Shown here piece after piece: positions 24,010 through 33,055 of a stretch of DNA of 64,000 nucleotides. The stretch covers positions 80,253 to 144,252 of the forward strand of contig JAPSLP010000011.1 in the NCBI GenBank assembly GCA_031180665.1. Direction: 5' to 3'. The notes beneath the pieces were generated by a model. It ran no database searches, had not been told where the DNA came from, and saw only the letters and a list, made by a program, of their open reading frames with translations. The translations under genes were made by a program, and so were the position numbers. Source of the stretch: Cupriavidus sp. (GTDB lineage Bacteria; Pseudomonadota; Gammaproteobacteria; Burkholderiales; Burkholderiaceae). How positions within the stretch are numbered: the first letter of the stretch is position 1; each line of letters begins with the position of its first letter.

Positions 24010-24019
24010 CGGCGTCTCC

Positions 24020-26155
24020 TCAGAAGAAGTAGCGCATCGCCACGCCGAACTGCAGGCGGGGCTGTGGCGAGACCAGCAGGCCGGCCGACGAGCCGTACGC
24101 AATGTCGCCGGCAAAACGCCGTGGCTGCAGGATCGCGTAGGTGGTCCATTGGGTCTGCTTCCAGTCCAGCGTCGCGCGCAGGTCATAGCGCGTGTAGGTC
24201 GGCATGGTCCGCAGCTGGATCTGCGGCGTGCCGACGTAGTAGGGATTGCCGGCGGTCAGGTAGGCGTCGGCGTTCAGCGTCAGCGTCGCGCCGGTCAGCC
24301 GGCGCCGGTACTGGGCGCCGGCCTTGAGCAGATGGCGCGGCACCGACAGCCGGGGTCCGGTATTGGGCAGCGGGTTGTTGGCGCGCGCCTCCAGGATCCT
24401 GCCGTAGCTGGCGTACAGCGAGACGGCGCGCGTCGCCTGCCAGCGCGTCTCGAGCTCGTAGCCCTTGCGCGTGGTCTCGCCGGCCGAGCGGTACGAGCCG
24501 TCCGGCTGCGCGATGATCTCGTCCTCGTTGAGGATGTGATAGGCCACGCCGGACACGCTCCATCCCTGCGCCGGCGTGGCGGTGAAGCCGATATCGTGCG
24601 AGCGCACCTTGGACGGCGACACGTCGTAGATCGTGCCGCCCGGCGCGCCGAGCGGCCCCGTCGGTCCGCTGCCGCTGATCTGCTCGGCGGCCGGCGAGCG
24701 GAAACCCTGCGCCACGTTGGCGAACAGGTCCAGGCGCGGCATCGCCGTCCATACCAGCCCGAGCCTGGGGGTCGTCACGCCGGCGCGGTAGTCGGTGCTG
24801 GCCGCCGGCATCTTGCGGTTGTGGATCTCGTAGTCGAAGCGGTCGTGCCGCACGCCGCCGAGCAGCTTCAGGTTGGCGAAGGGCTTGTACTGGCCCTGGA
24901 CGAAGACGCCGTACGTCAGCAGGTCCAGCCCCTGGTCGTTGACGTAGTTGGCCGTCGGCACGTAGTTGCGCCAGATGCGGCGCTGGGCATCGCCCCGATC
25001 GCGGCGCAGCTCGACCCCGGCCATCAGCGCGGCATCGTCGTTCCACACCGCGTTCCAGGCGAAGCGTCCGCCGTAGAAATGCCGGTCGTCCGAGCCCACC
25101 GTGTGCTGCACGGCGCTATTGGCGATGCCGCGCTCGCGCTCGAAGGTCTCGCCGTACAACGTGGCATACCAGCCGGCCTCGCCAGCGGCCGGCGCGCGAT
25201 GGAACACCAGGGCGGTGCGTTCTCCGCTGCCGAAGCCCGGCAGGCCGTACTGGGTCGAGCGCGGGCTGACGCGGCCAGCCTCGAGATCGTCCAGCAGCAG
25301 ATAGCCGGCGGCGGTCGATTCGGAGCGGTAGTGGTTGAAGCGCAGGCTGTACTGGCCGTCGCCGACGCGGGTCGAGAGCTTCCAGAACAGGTTGTCGCGT
25401 TCGGTGCGGCCGTCGCGGCGGTAGCTATGGGCGCGGAACACGTCGGCAATCAGCAGCGACTGGATCTCGGGCGAATCCGGCTGCGTCGAGAAGGTGTTCG
25501 ACAACACCAGCGACATCCGCTTGCCGTCGTAGCGGTCCAGCGCGACGCCCACGCTCGACGGCACCTCGCCGCCGTTGGCGGTGCGGATGTCGACCGCGCC
25601 CGCGCGGTTCTGGTCGCCGTACAGCGCCGACACCGGGCCCTTGATCACGTCGATGCGGCCGATCATGTCCGGCGTCAGCCATTCGAGAAAGGCGGGCCCG
25701 TGTCCGGCGCCGGCCTGGCTCGACGGCATGTTCTGCGGCACCCCGTCGATATAGACCGCGGTATCGGCGCCGTGCGTGCCCTGCGTGGCGAAGCCGCGCA
25801 TTCGAAACCCGTTGCCGGTATCGCCCTGGTCGATGTTGTTGGCGACCACACCGGGCACGCGCCGGAAGATGTTCGAGATGTCGCGGCCGATATTGAGCGT
25901 GCCGACCTCGTCCGCGGTGATGACGGTGACGGCCGACGGCAGGCCGGTGCTGTCGACCGTCACGTCGGCACGCTTGCCTTGCAGGTCGACGTAGTCTTCC
26001 TGGCCGACCACGGTGACCTGGGGCAGGGTGTTGTCGGTGGCGGAGGCCGGCGGTCGCGCGTCGGTCTGGGCGGCGACGTGGGAAGCGAGCAGCGCGCAGG
26101 CGCCGACGCCGAGCGCGCGCGCACGGCGGCGCGTCGCGAGAATTCGGAGAGTCAT
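24020..26155 (-). CDS. TonB-dependent outer membrane receptor
   Basis: Signal peptide; TLPQVTVVGQEDYV (TonB-box-like); RRVPGVVANNIDQGDTGNGFRMRGFATQGTHGADTAVYIDGVPQ; C-terminal aromatic. Confidence 0.93.
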   Translation of the reverse strand: MTLRILATRRRARALGVGACALLASHVAAQTDARPPASATDNTLPQVTVVGQEDYVDLQGKRADVTVDSTGLPSAVTVITADEVGTLNIGRDISNIFRRVPGVVANNIDQGDTGNGFRMRGFATQGTHGADTAVYIDGVPQNMPSSQAGAGHGPAFLEWLTPDMIGRIDVIKGPVSALYGDQNRAGAVDIRTANGGEVPSSVGVALDRYDGKRMSLVLSNTFSTQPDSPEIQSLLIADVFRAHSYRRDGRTERDNLFWKLSTRVGDGQYSLRFNHYRSESTAAGYLLLDDLEAGRVSPRSTQYGLPGFGSGERTALVFHRAPAAGEAGWYATLYGETFERERGIANSAVQHTVGSDDRHFYGGRFAWNAVWNDDAALMAGVELRRDRGDAQRRIWRNYVPTANYVNDQGLDLLTYGVFVQGQYKPFANLKLLGGVRHDRFDYEIHNRKMPAASTDYRAGVTTPRLGLVWTAMPRLDLFANVAQGFRSPAAEQISGSGPTGPLGAPGGTIYDVSPSKVRSHDIGFTATPAQGWSVSGVAYHILNEDEIIAQPDGSYRSAGETTRKGYELETRWQATRAVSLYASYGRILEARANNPLPNTGPRLSVPRHLLKAGAQYRRRLTGATLTLNADAYLTAGNPYYVGTPQIQLRTMPTYTRYDLRATLDWKQTQWTTYAILQPRRFAGDIAYGSSAGLLVSPQPRLQFGVAMRYFF

Positions 26156-26301
26156 GGCGATTCCGGACAGCCGGCGTCACGCAACGCCGGATGGATGGAC
26201 CAGGGGCATGGCGCGCGGCCGGCACGGCGGCACGCCTGCACGAAAACGATGCGAAAGGGGAAGGCCCGGTGCGGGAGAGAAAAGGCGCCGCCGGAGCGAG
26301 G

Positions 26302-26703
26302 TCAGGCCGGCGGGCCGCGAGGAGGGGGGACGGTACCACGCGGGTTCGGCGACAAGGCAAGGCCGGGCGCGGCGAACCGGGACTGGAGCGCGACGATGGC
26401 GGCCGGCGGCTCGGGCACCGGCAGCGCGTAGGCGATCAGCAGATGCAGGCGCGGGGCGCACCACAGGCAGTCGCAATGCCGTTCGTCGCCGGGTTCGTTG
26501 GCCGGTGCCTCGGGTTGGGCCACGGCAACCTGGCGCGCCGATGCGGCGCCATCGAGCGCCTGCGTGGCCATCTCCCCGGACGACACCACCGCCGGCGCAG
26601 CGATGGCTTCCAGGCCATGCAGATGACGCACCGCGCCCCACGCCTGATACAGCGTGAGGGCAAGCAGCAGCCAGACGAGACGGTGTTTGAGCGCGGCGGA
26701 CAT
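26302..26703 (-). CDS. DUF2946-like small membrane/periplasmic protein
   Basis: MSAALKHRLVWLLLALTLYQAWGAVRHLHGLE...HCDCLWCAPRLHLL; Cys/His motif. Confidence 0.65.
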   Translation of the reverse strand: MSAALKHRLVWLLLALTLYQAWGAVRHLHGLEAIAAPAVVSSGEMATQALDGAASARQVAVAQPEAPANEPGDERHCDCLWCAPRLHLLIAYALPVPEPPAAIVALQSRFAAPGLALSPNPRGTVPPPRGPPA

Positions 26704-26771
26704 GGCCTTTGGCGGATTTGCCGGCAGGAGAGAGGCCAAGCCCTCTCGGTGTGGGCTTGGCGCGCCACATA

Positions 26772-26794
26772 TTAACGCAACTCGATTGCAATAA
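26772..26794. promoter_or_regulatory. Imperfect palindrome upstream of the DUF2946/TonB/ABC operon, possible metal-regulator operator
   Basis: ttaacgcaa-ctcga-ttgcaataa, 7/9 arm symmetry. Confidence 0.35.
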
Positions 26795-26821
26795 GGAAGG
26801 CCCGAGCACAGCCCCGCCCAC

Positions 26822-26846
26822 AAAAAAAGCGGACCCACCGGTCCGC
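26822..26846 (-). terminator. Intrinsic terminator of the siderophore receptor gene
   Basis: gcggacc-cacc-ggtccgc followed on minus strand by T7. Confidence 0.8.
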
Positions 26847-26866
26847 CTCGGATCGCCGACCATCGT

Positions 26867-26938
26867 GTCGTTCCGGCGCAAGCGGGGATCCAACGGGTTC
26901 TCGAGACGCTGGATTTCCGTTTGCGCGGGAATGACGCG
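26867..26938. repeat. Dispersed inverted-repeat element, copy 1
   Basis: cgtgtcgttccggcgcaagcggggatccaac...acgctggatttccgtttgcgcgggaatgacg. Confidence 0.8.
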
Positions 26939-26964
26939 ATCGTTGGCGGTCGATTGCCGCAGCC

Positions 26965-29157
26965 TCAGAAGCTGAACGTCGCGCTGGCCCGCACCGTGCG
27001 CGGTGCGCCCTGGGTCAGGATGAAGCCATAGCTGGGCAGCCAGTACTTCTCGTTGGTCAGGTTGTCGACCACCAGCCGGAACACCGCCGGGGTCTTGCCG
27101 AGCTTGGTCGAATAGCGGATGCCCGCGTCGAAGGTGTGGTACGCCGGCACCCAGTTGCTGTTGTTCGCCTCCAGCGCCATCTTCGATACATATTGGCCGC
27201 CGGCGGTCAGCACGAGGCCCGGCACCGGCGGCACCGCGTATTCGACGTAGGCGGTCGCCTTGAAGGTCGGCGCGCTGTAGGCGCGCTTGCCCAGCACGTC
27301 CGGCGAGGCCTCGACGTTTTCCGAATCGAGCAGCGTGACGCCGCCCATCAGCGTCCAGTCGCGCGCGATCCGGCCGCGCGCCGACAGTTCGACGCCGCGG
27401 TAGCGGGTTTCGCCGCCCTGGGTGTAGACGTTGTCGCCGCGCAGGTAGTTGAGGCCGCGCTGGATCTGGAACACCGCCGCGTTGATGGTCCAGTCCTCGA
27501 GTTCGGCCTTGGCCCCGATCTCGTACTGGCGGCTCTTCAGCGGGCCAAATACCTCGCCGGCATTGCGCGCGGTCAGCGGCGCCGAGCCGCCCGCTTCGAG
27601 CGATTCGACATAGCTGCCGTACAGGGTCAGCGGCTGCACCGGCTTGTACATCAGCGCGACGGTCGGCGTCAACGGCGATTTCTTGTAGGTGCTCGAGATG
27701 GCGCCGTCCGGGTTGTAGCCGGTCTGGTCGTAGCGGGTATAGCGCAGGCCCGCCAGCACCGACCACTGCTCGTCGAACTTGATGGTGTCGCTGACGAAGA
27801 CCGACTTCTGCTCGATCTTCGAAGCGCGATACAGCACGTCGGACGACGGCACGCGCGACAGCGGCAAACCGGTCGGCACGAACTGGCCCGGATCGTACAG
27901 GTTGCCGAAGCCGATGATGCCGCCGCCGCTGAAGCTGCCCCAGTTCTGCACCAGGCTCTGCCACGACAGTCCGGCGGCGATGTCGTGCTCGATGCCGCCG
28001 GTGCGCACCTTGCCGGTGGCCATCGTCTGCGCGTGCTGGTAGTGGTAGCGCGAGTACGAGCTGTACTGGTTCTCGGCATAGTTGCCCGCGTTGTCCAGCA
28101 GCAGGATCGCGCTGTCGGCATTGCCGCGGTTCTGCTGCGTGAAGCGATACGAGGTGCGCAGGTTCCAGTTGTCGGCGAAGCCCCAGTTGAGCTCGGTGCC
28201 GAGGCTCTTGATCTCGGTTTCGTAGTAGGTGCCCTTGCTGGCCACGCGCTGGCTGCCGTCGAGCGTGCGCGGCGTGGTGACGAACTCGGTCACCGGCGCA
28301 CCGAAGTCCTGGCCGGGGATGATGCCGTAGTAGGCGCCCTTGACGTTGCGCTGCTGGTAGAGGCCGTCGAGCGACCAGCGCAGGTTGCCGGTCAGTTTCG
28401 CGTCGAGCGCTACCGAGGCCGAATCGCGCTTGATATGGCCGCCGTCGACGAAGGTGTCGCCTTCCTCGTGCACGAAGCCGACGCGCGCGCCGAACATGTC
28501 GTTGGCGCCGAAACGCCCGCCGACGTCGATCGACTCGCGCAGCACGCCGTCGGAGAGATAGCCCAGCGTCGCGCTGCCGGCGAACTTGGAGGTGGGGCGC
28601 TTGCTGACGAAATTGGCGATGCCGCCCGGCGCGCCGAAGCCGTACATGAAGCCGCCCAGGCCCTTGAGCAGCTCGACGCGCTCGAAGTGTTCCAGCGGCA
28701 CGTCGCTGCCCCAGTTCGGAATGGCGAGGCCGTCGATCTTGTAGCCCTCGAGCAGGTCCAGATGCAGGCCGCGGATGGTCAACCCCGCTGCCTCGCCGAT
28801 ATAGCCGTCGCCGATCGGCGCGACCGAGGGGTCGCCGCGGAACACGTCGCCCAGCGTGATGGCCTGGCGGTTCTCGATCAGTTCCTGCGGCACCACCGAG
28901 ACCGAGAAGGGCGTGTCCTGCAGCGGCCTGTCGCCGAGCGCGCCGGTGCTGGCGTCGCTGGCCCGATAGGCGGGGTCGCTGCCGGCGGTCACGTGAACGG
29001 TCGGCAAGTCGGCCTGAGCCGTGGCGGTGGCCGAGGTAGGGGACGTGGCGGCGGTCTGCGCCAGCGCCGGCGTGGCGAGGCCACCGACGGCGACGATCAT
29101 GGCGAGCTGCCGTGCGAGCGGGGTCAGCGCGGGACGGCTGCGGCGAAGGTAGGACAT
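26965..29157 (-). CDS. TonB-dependent siderophore receptor
   Basis: LPTVHVTAGSDPAYRASDASTGALGDRPLQDTPFSVSVVPQELIENRQAITLGDVFRGDPSV...LKGLGGFMYGFGAPGGIANFVSKRPT. Confidence 0.92.
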   Translation of the reverse strand: MSYLRRSRPALTPLARQLAMIVAVGGLATPALAQTAATSPTSATATAQADLPTVHVTAGSDPAYRASDASTGALGDRPLQDTPFSVSVVPQELIENRQAITLGDVFRGDPSVAPIGDGYIGEAAGLTIRGLHLDLLEGYKIDGLAIPNWGSDVPLEHFERVELLKGLGGFMYGFGAPGGIANFVSKRPTSKFAGSATLGYLSDGVLRESIDVGGRFGANDMFGARVGFVHEEGDTFVDGGHIKRDSASVALDAKLTGNLRWSLDGLYQQRNVKGAYYGIIPGQDFGAPVTEFVTTPRTLDGSQRVASKGTYYETEIKSLGTELNWGFADNWNLRTSYRFTQQNRGNADSAILLLDNAGNYAENQYSSYSRYHYQHAQTMATGKVRTGGIEHDIAAGLSWQSLVQNWGSFSGGGIIGFGNLYDPGQFVPTGLPLSRVPSSDVLYRASKIEQKSVFVSDTIKFDEQWSVLAGLRYTRYDQTGYNPDGAISSTYKKSPLTPTVALMYKPVQPLTLYGSYVESLEAGGSAPLTARNAGEVFGPLKSRQYEIGAKAELEDWTINAAVFQIQRGLNYLRGDNVYTQGGETRYRGVELSARGRIARDWTLMGGVTLLDSENVEASPDVLGKRAYSAPTFKATAYVEYAVPPVPGLVLTAGGQYVSKMALEANNSNWVPAYHTFDAGIRYSTKLGKTPAVFRLVVDNLTNEKYWLPSYGFILTQGAPRTVRASATFSF

Positions 29158-29315
29158 GGCTCGATTCCTCTTGTGTCGTTATGCGAAGGCGCAGCGCTGC
29201 CCGGACGCCGCGCAATGCGCGCGCGCCAGAGGGCACTGCAAAAAAGTGGGGGAGTTGTTTTCGAAGAACGCCCGGCGGGGCGTCGGTCGGCATGGGTGCC
29301 GGAAGCCGCTTGAAG

Positions 29316-29365
29316 CGACCTCGGGCGACCTCAGGCGGCCTCAGGCGGCCTCAGGCGGCCTCGTG
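29316..29365. repeat. 5 x ~10-bp intergenic tandem repeat (gcggcctcag-like)
   Basis: cgacctcgggcgacctcaggcggcctcaggcggcctcaggcggcctcg. Confidence 0.85.
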
Positions 29366-29439
29366 ACGGCGCAGCGGCTTCAGGGGACGCCTGGTACCGT
29401 CAGGGTGCCTTGGGGCGCCTTGGGGCGCCCCGGGATGCC

Positions 29440-31071
29440 TCAGGGCGCGTCCGCCACCGGCGGGGCCGACGGACCGGGGGCGCCGCGGCTGGGGCGCGGC
29501 GCCCAGACGGAATCGGCCGGGCCGGTGCGGGCGCGCCGCTGGGTCGCGCGTGCCAGGGCGACGAAGCCGACGGCAAAGGCAAGCGCGCCGATGTCGAAGC
29601 CAGCCACGGCCCATTCGCCCTGCTGCACGCTGCGCAGCAGATGGTCGCCGGTCAGGATCGCGTTGGCGACCGGCACCACCAGGTAGGCCAGCGCCGCCAC
29701 GTACAGCAGCTCGATCGCCGCGCGCACCGGCGGGCGCAGCAGCGCCCAGGCCAGCGCGGCGAAGAACACCGGGAAGTAGACGAAGGACGACGGACGCTCG
29801 GGCCACAGCAGCGCGCCGGTGAAGGCCACCGCCACGCCGACGCAGCAGCCGATGCAGACCCCGACGGTGGCCTGCGCCAGCAGCCGGTGCACGCGCGGCT
29901 GTTCTGCCTGGCGCGCCTTGCGGCGCGACTCGATCCACAGCAGGTTGCCCGAGTAGAACAGGAAGGCGCCGGCCAGCCCGGCGATCAGATAGACCATGCG
30001 CAGCGCCAGGTCGCCGTAGGTGCCGAAATGCAGCGCGAACAGCGCGCTGTAAAGGCCGTGGTTGGCGTCGCGCCCGCTGGCGGTCTGGTTGGCGATCACG
30101 CGGCCGCTATCGGGCTGGCCGGCGGCGGCGTGGATGCCGACCGAGCCGAAGTTGCCGAGCGCGCGTTCGCTGTCGCCGCGCACTTCGATCAGTGCATTGG
30201 CGTCGCCCACGCGTTGGTAGCGCACCGAATTCGGCTTGAAGCCCTCGCCGGCGGTGCGCTGCGCGATCTCGATCAGTTCGCGCGCCGGCATCAGCGGCGC
30301 CGGCTTGCCGGCGGCCTGCACCTCGGGCACCGACGACATTGCGGTGGGCAAGGCCGACATCAGCTTGCCGTCGAAGGTCAGCACGTTGAAGGCCATCGCC
30401 AGCGTCATCGACACGCAGAACAGCGCGCCGGTGATTGCGATCACCAGATGGAAAGGCAGGCTGAACAGGCCGATCACGTTGTGCGCGTCCATCCAGAAGC
30501 GCTTCAGGTTGCGGCCCGGGCGGACGGCGAACAGGTCCTTCTTGAGCCGCGGCAGGTGCAGCAGCACGCCGGAGACCAACGCCAGCCCGTACAGCACCGA
30601 CACCACGCCCATGAAATGCATGCCGACCTGCATCGGCAGCCCCAGCGTGTAGTGCAGCGCGTTCAGGAAGTTCGACAGCTCGCCGCGCACGCCGTCGAGC
30701 GAGGTGTCCTGTGGCGAGGTCCTGCCCGCGCCCAGCTTCTCCTCGTTGGTGGTCTGCCACTCGCCCTTGGCATCCATCCAGTACGCGGTGGTGTGCGGCT
30801 CGCCCTCGGTGGGCAGGCCGATATAGACGCTGGCCGCCGCTTCGGGATGGGCCTTGACCAGCGTGGCGACGAAGCGGTCCAGATCCTCGGGCGACGGCTT
30901 GGTGGCGGCGTGGGTTTCGCCGCGGATGCGCGCCGGCGACTGCCACTCGTGCAGCTCGTGGTGGAACACCGTGATCGCGCCGGCGAAGAACGCGATGAAC
31001 AATGCCCAGCCGGCCATCAGGCCGACCCAGGTATGCAGCGTCTGGTAAACGCGCAGCGTTGCAGCCTTCAT
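29440..31071 (-). CDS. PepSY-associated TM protein (iron-regulated membrane protein)
   Basis: VYQTLHTWVGLMAGWALFIAFFAGAITVFHHELHEW...MDAHNVIGLFSLPFHLVIAITG. Confidence 0.88.
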   Translation of the reverse strand: MKAATLRVYQTLHTWVGLMAGWALFIAFFAGAITVFHHELHEWQSPARIRGETHAATKPSPEDLDRFVATLVKAHPEAAASVYIGLPTEGEPHTTAYWMDAKGEWQTTNEEKLGAGRTSPQDTSLDGVRGELSNFLNALHYTLGLPMQVGMHFMGVVSVLYGLALVSGVLLHLPRLKKDLFAVRPGRNLKRFWMDAHNVIGLFSLPFHLVIAITGALFCVSMTLAMAFNVLTFDGKLMSALPTAMSSVPEVQAAGKPAPLMPARELIEIAQRTAGEGFKPNSVRYQRVGDANALIEVRGDSERALGNFGSVGIHAAAGQPDSGRVIANQTASGRDANHGLYSALFALHFGTYGDLALRMVYLIAGLAGAFLFYSGNLLWIESRRKARQAEQPRVHRLLAQATVGVCIGCCVGVAVAFTGALLWPERPSSFVYFPVFFAALAWALLRPPVRAAIELLYVAALAYLVVPVANAILTGDHLLRSVQQGEWAVAGFDIGALAFAVGFVALARATQRRARTGPADSVWAPRPSRGAPGPSAPPVADAP

Positions 31072-31081
31072 GGCGTACTCC

Positions 31082-31366
31082 TTACGCGGCCGCGCCGGGC
31101 ACGGCCATCAGCCGCAATCCCCACAACGCACCGAAACAGACGAGGTTGGCCGCGCCCAGCCACAGCCACGCGGCGCGGCTGCTGGAAAACAGCAGGCTGG
31201 TGCTGATGATCGCGACCCACAGCGGCAGGCCGGCGGTTACCGCGCCGATGATGCCGCTTTGCCAGCCGCCCGGCAGCCACAGGATGGCCAGCGTGCAGAC
31301 CGCCAGCGACAGCGGAAAGCCGAGCAGCGTGCCGGCCAGCCATTTGGTGCCGATGCCGCCGTTCAT
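31082..31366 (-). CDS. Small membrane protein of the iron-uptake cluster
   Basis: MNGGIGTKWLAGTLLGFPLSLAVCTLAILWLPGGWQSGII...; 4-nt overlap with upstream ORF. Confidence 0.7.
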   Translation of the reverse strand: MNGGIGTKWLAGTLLGFPLSLAVCTLAILWLPGGWQSGIIGAVTAGLPLWVAIISTSLLFSSSRAAWLWLGAANLVCFGALWGLRLMAVPGAAA

Positions 31367-31638
31367 GCCGCCTCCCCGCCGCCGCGGCGCTTGTGCAAAT
31401 AGCAGCCGAGGAAGGGCCACAGCGACAGGCCGGTGCCCAGCGTGGCCAGCGTCGCGGCGATGGAGGAGGCCCAACTGTGCTCGACCGACCAGCCAACCGC
31501 GCCCGCCGACGTCAGCACGATGCCCAGCCAAACCATCATGCGGCGTTGGGGCGGCTGGCGCAGCAGCACCTGGTTGGGGCCGGCCAGGTACAGGCAGGCG
31601 GCGCCCGCCAGGCCCAGGAGAGCGGCAAAGAGTTGCAT
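31363..31638 (-). CDS. Small membrane protein (DUF3325-like) of the iron-uptake cluster
   Basis: MQLFAALLGLAGAACLYLAGPNQVLLRQPPQRRMMVWLGIVLTSAGAVGW. Confidence 0.7.
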   Translation of the reverse strand: MQLFAALLGLAGAACLYLAGPNQVLLRQPPQRRMMVWLGIVLTSAGAVGWSVEHSWASSIAATLATLGTGLSLWPFLGCYLHKRRGGGEAA

Positions 31639-31668
31639 CGCTAAGAATTTGTTGCGGATTAAAAACAC

Positions 31669-31691
31669 GAATGGTAATGATTCGTATTTGG
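31669..31691. promoter_or_regulatory. Candidate Fur box upstream of the PepSY/iron genes
   Basis: gaatggtaatgattcgtatttgg; minus-strand GAATCATTACC matches 9/11 of the Fur consensus half TAATCATTATC, in an AT-rich island. Confidence 0.5.
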
Positions 31692-31782
31692 AGATGCAAG
31701 TTATTGATATTGTTTGCAATGTATTGGTAGACGGGGAGGGGTGCTGGGGGCGGAGGTTGCCCTCTCTCCGACCCCGTCCCTC

Positions 31783-31869
31783 AGGCGGGAGAGGGAGAAC
31801 CCAGCCGGCACAGGCGGAAGAGGGAGAACCCAGCCGGCACAGGCGGGAGAGGGAGAACCCAGCCGGCAC
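31783..31869. repeat. 3 x 29-bp tandem repeat (aggcgggagagggagaacccagccggcac)
   Basis: Units at 31783, 31812, 31841; near-identical. Confidence 0.95.
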
Positions 31870-31917
31870 AGGTGATCCGAGCCCGATCGGCATCACCGAT
31901 GGCAACGGCAAATCGGC

Positions 31918-31960
31918 TCCCCTCGCCCGCTTGCGGGAGAGGGGTGGGGGGAGAGGGTAG
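31918..31960. repeat. Palindromic REP-like element (cccctcgcccgcttgcgggagagggg)
   Basis: Stem-loop of the ccctctcccgc...gcgggagaggg type; related copy at 36112-36150. Confidence 0.8.
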
Positions 31961-32025
31961 TGAGGCGGTGGAAAACTACCGGTGGGACGACAGAGCGGAC
32001 CGGCAGCGCAGCCGGCCGAGCGAAA

Positions 32026-32880
32026 TCAATCCGCGAACAGATTCAGTAACCCGTCCAGCCCCACATGGTTGAACGCCACGCTGGCCTGCGCCCGTACCAC
32101 CGGCTTGGCGCGGAAGGCAACCGACAGGCCGGCGATCGCCATCATCTTCAGGTCGTTGGAGCCGTCGCCCATCACGATCGCCTGTTGCGGATCGGCGCCG
32201 ATCGCCTCGCAGGCCTCGCGCACGGTGCGGGCCTTGACCTCGGCATTGACGATCTCGCCCTCGACGCGGCCGGTCAGCTTGCCATCGACGATCTCCAGCG
32301 TATTGGCGCGAGTGAAATCCAGGCCCAGCCGGGCCTTGAGCTTCTCGGTGAAGTGAACGAAGCCGCCCGACACCAGCAGCGTACGCAGGCCTGCGCCCCG
32401 TGCGGCTTGCAGCATCCGCTCCGCGCCCGGGGACAGTTGCAGCCGCTCCTCGTAGACGCGGTCGAGCACGCTCGCGTCCAGGCCCTGGAGCAACGCGACG
32501 CGGCGCCGCAGGCTCTCGTTGAAGTCGGTGATTTCGCCGCGCATCGCGGCCTCGGTGATCGCCGAGACCTCGGCCTTCAGCCCGCAGAAATCGGCGATCT
32601 CGTCGATGCACTCGATCGTGATCAGCGTCGAATCCATGTCCATCGCCACCAGCCGGAAGTCGGACAGCTTCCTGTGCGTCGGCAGCACCGCCCAGTCCAG
32701 CCGGCGCGGCTCGCAGAACGCCTCCAGCGCATCGCGCAGCCGCGCGTCGAGCGGCGCGCAGGCCTCGGCGGTGGCGACGATGTCGCCGCGCAGGCTCAGG
32801 CCGGGCGCGTCGGCAAGCACGCGCAGCGCGTCGATATCCTGGGAGGCGATGGGTTGCAGGCTTTGGACGATCAGGGACAT
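32026..32880 (-). CDS. serB: Phosphoserine phosphatase SerB
   Basis: RLVAMDMDSTLITIECIDEIADFCGLK; VMGDGSNDLKMM. Confidence 0.96.
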   Translation of the reverse strand: MSLIVQSLQPIASQDIDALRVLADAPGLSLRGDIVATAEACAPLDARLRDALEAFCEPRRLDWAVLPTHRKLSDFRLVAMDMDSTLITIECIDEIADFCGLKAEVSAITEAAMRGEITDFNESLRRRVALLQGLDASVLDRVYEERLQLSPGAERMLQAARGAGLRTLLVSGGFVHFTEKLKARLGLDFTRANTLEIVDGKLTGRVEGEIVNAEVKARTVREACEAIGADPQQAIVMGDGSNDLKMMAIAGLSVAFRAKPVVRAQASVAFNHVGLDGLLNLFAD

Positions 32881-32900
32881 GAGAGAAGTTCGAATCTTGC

Positions 32901-32989
32901 GTCGTCCCCGCGCGGGCGGGGATCCAGCGGCTTTGCTGCAACAAGCGGCGTTGAAGCCGTGGACCCCCGCGCGCGCGGAGGACGGGGCA
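32901..32989. repeat. Dispersed inverted-repeat element, copy 2
   Basis: cgtcgtccccgcgcgggcggggatccagcggcttt...gccgtggacccccgcgcgcgcggaggacgg. Confidence 0.75.
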
Positions 32990-33055
32990 GGGCACGGTGC
33001 GACGGTGAAAGGACGCTATTGTAATCGTCCCGCGCCTGCCCCTGCGCCATGCCGA

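Noticed and set aside
26177-29293. 1038-aa minus ORF overlapping the siderophore receptor in another frame
   Set aside because: Arg/Ala-rich out-of-frame translation; the 26965-29157 frame has clear TonB receptor motifs.
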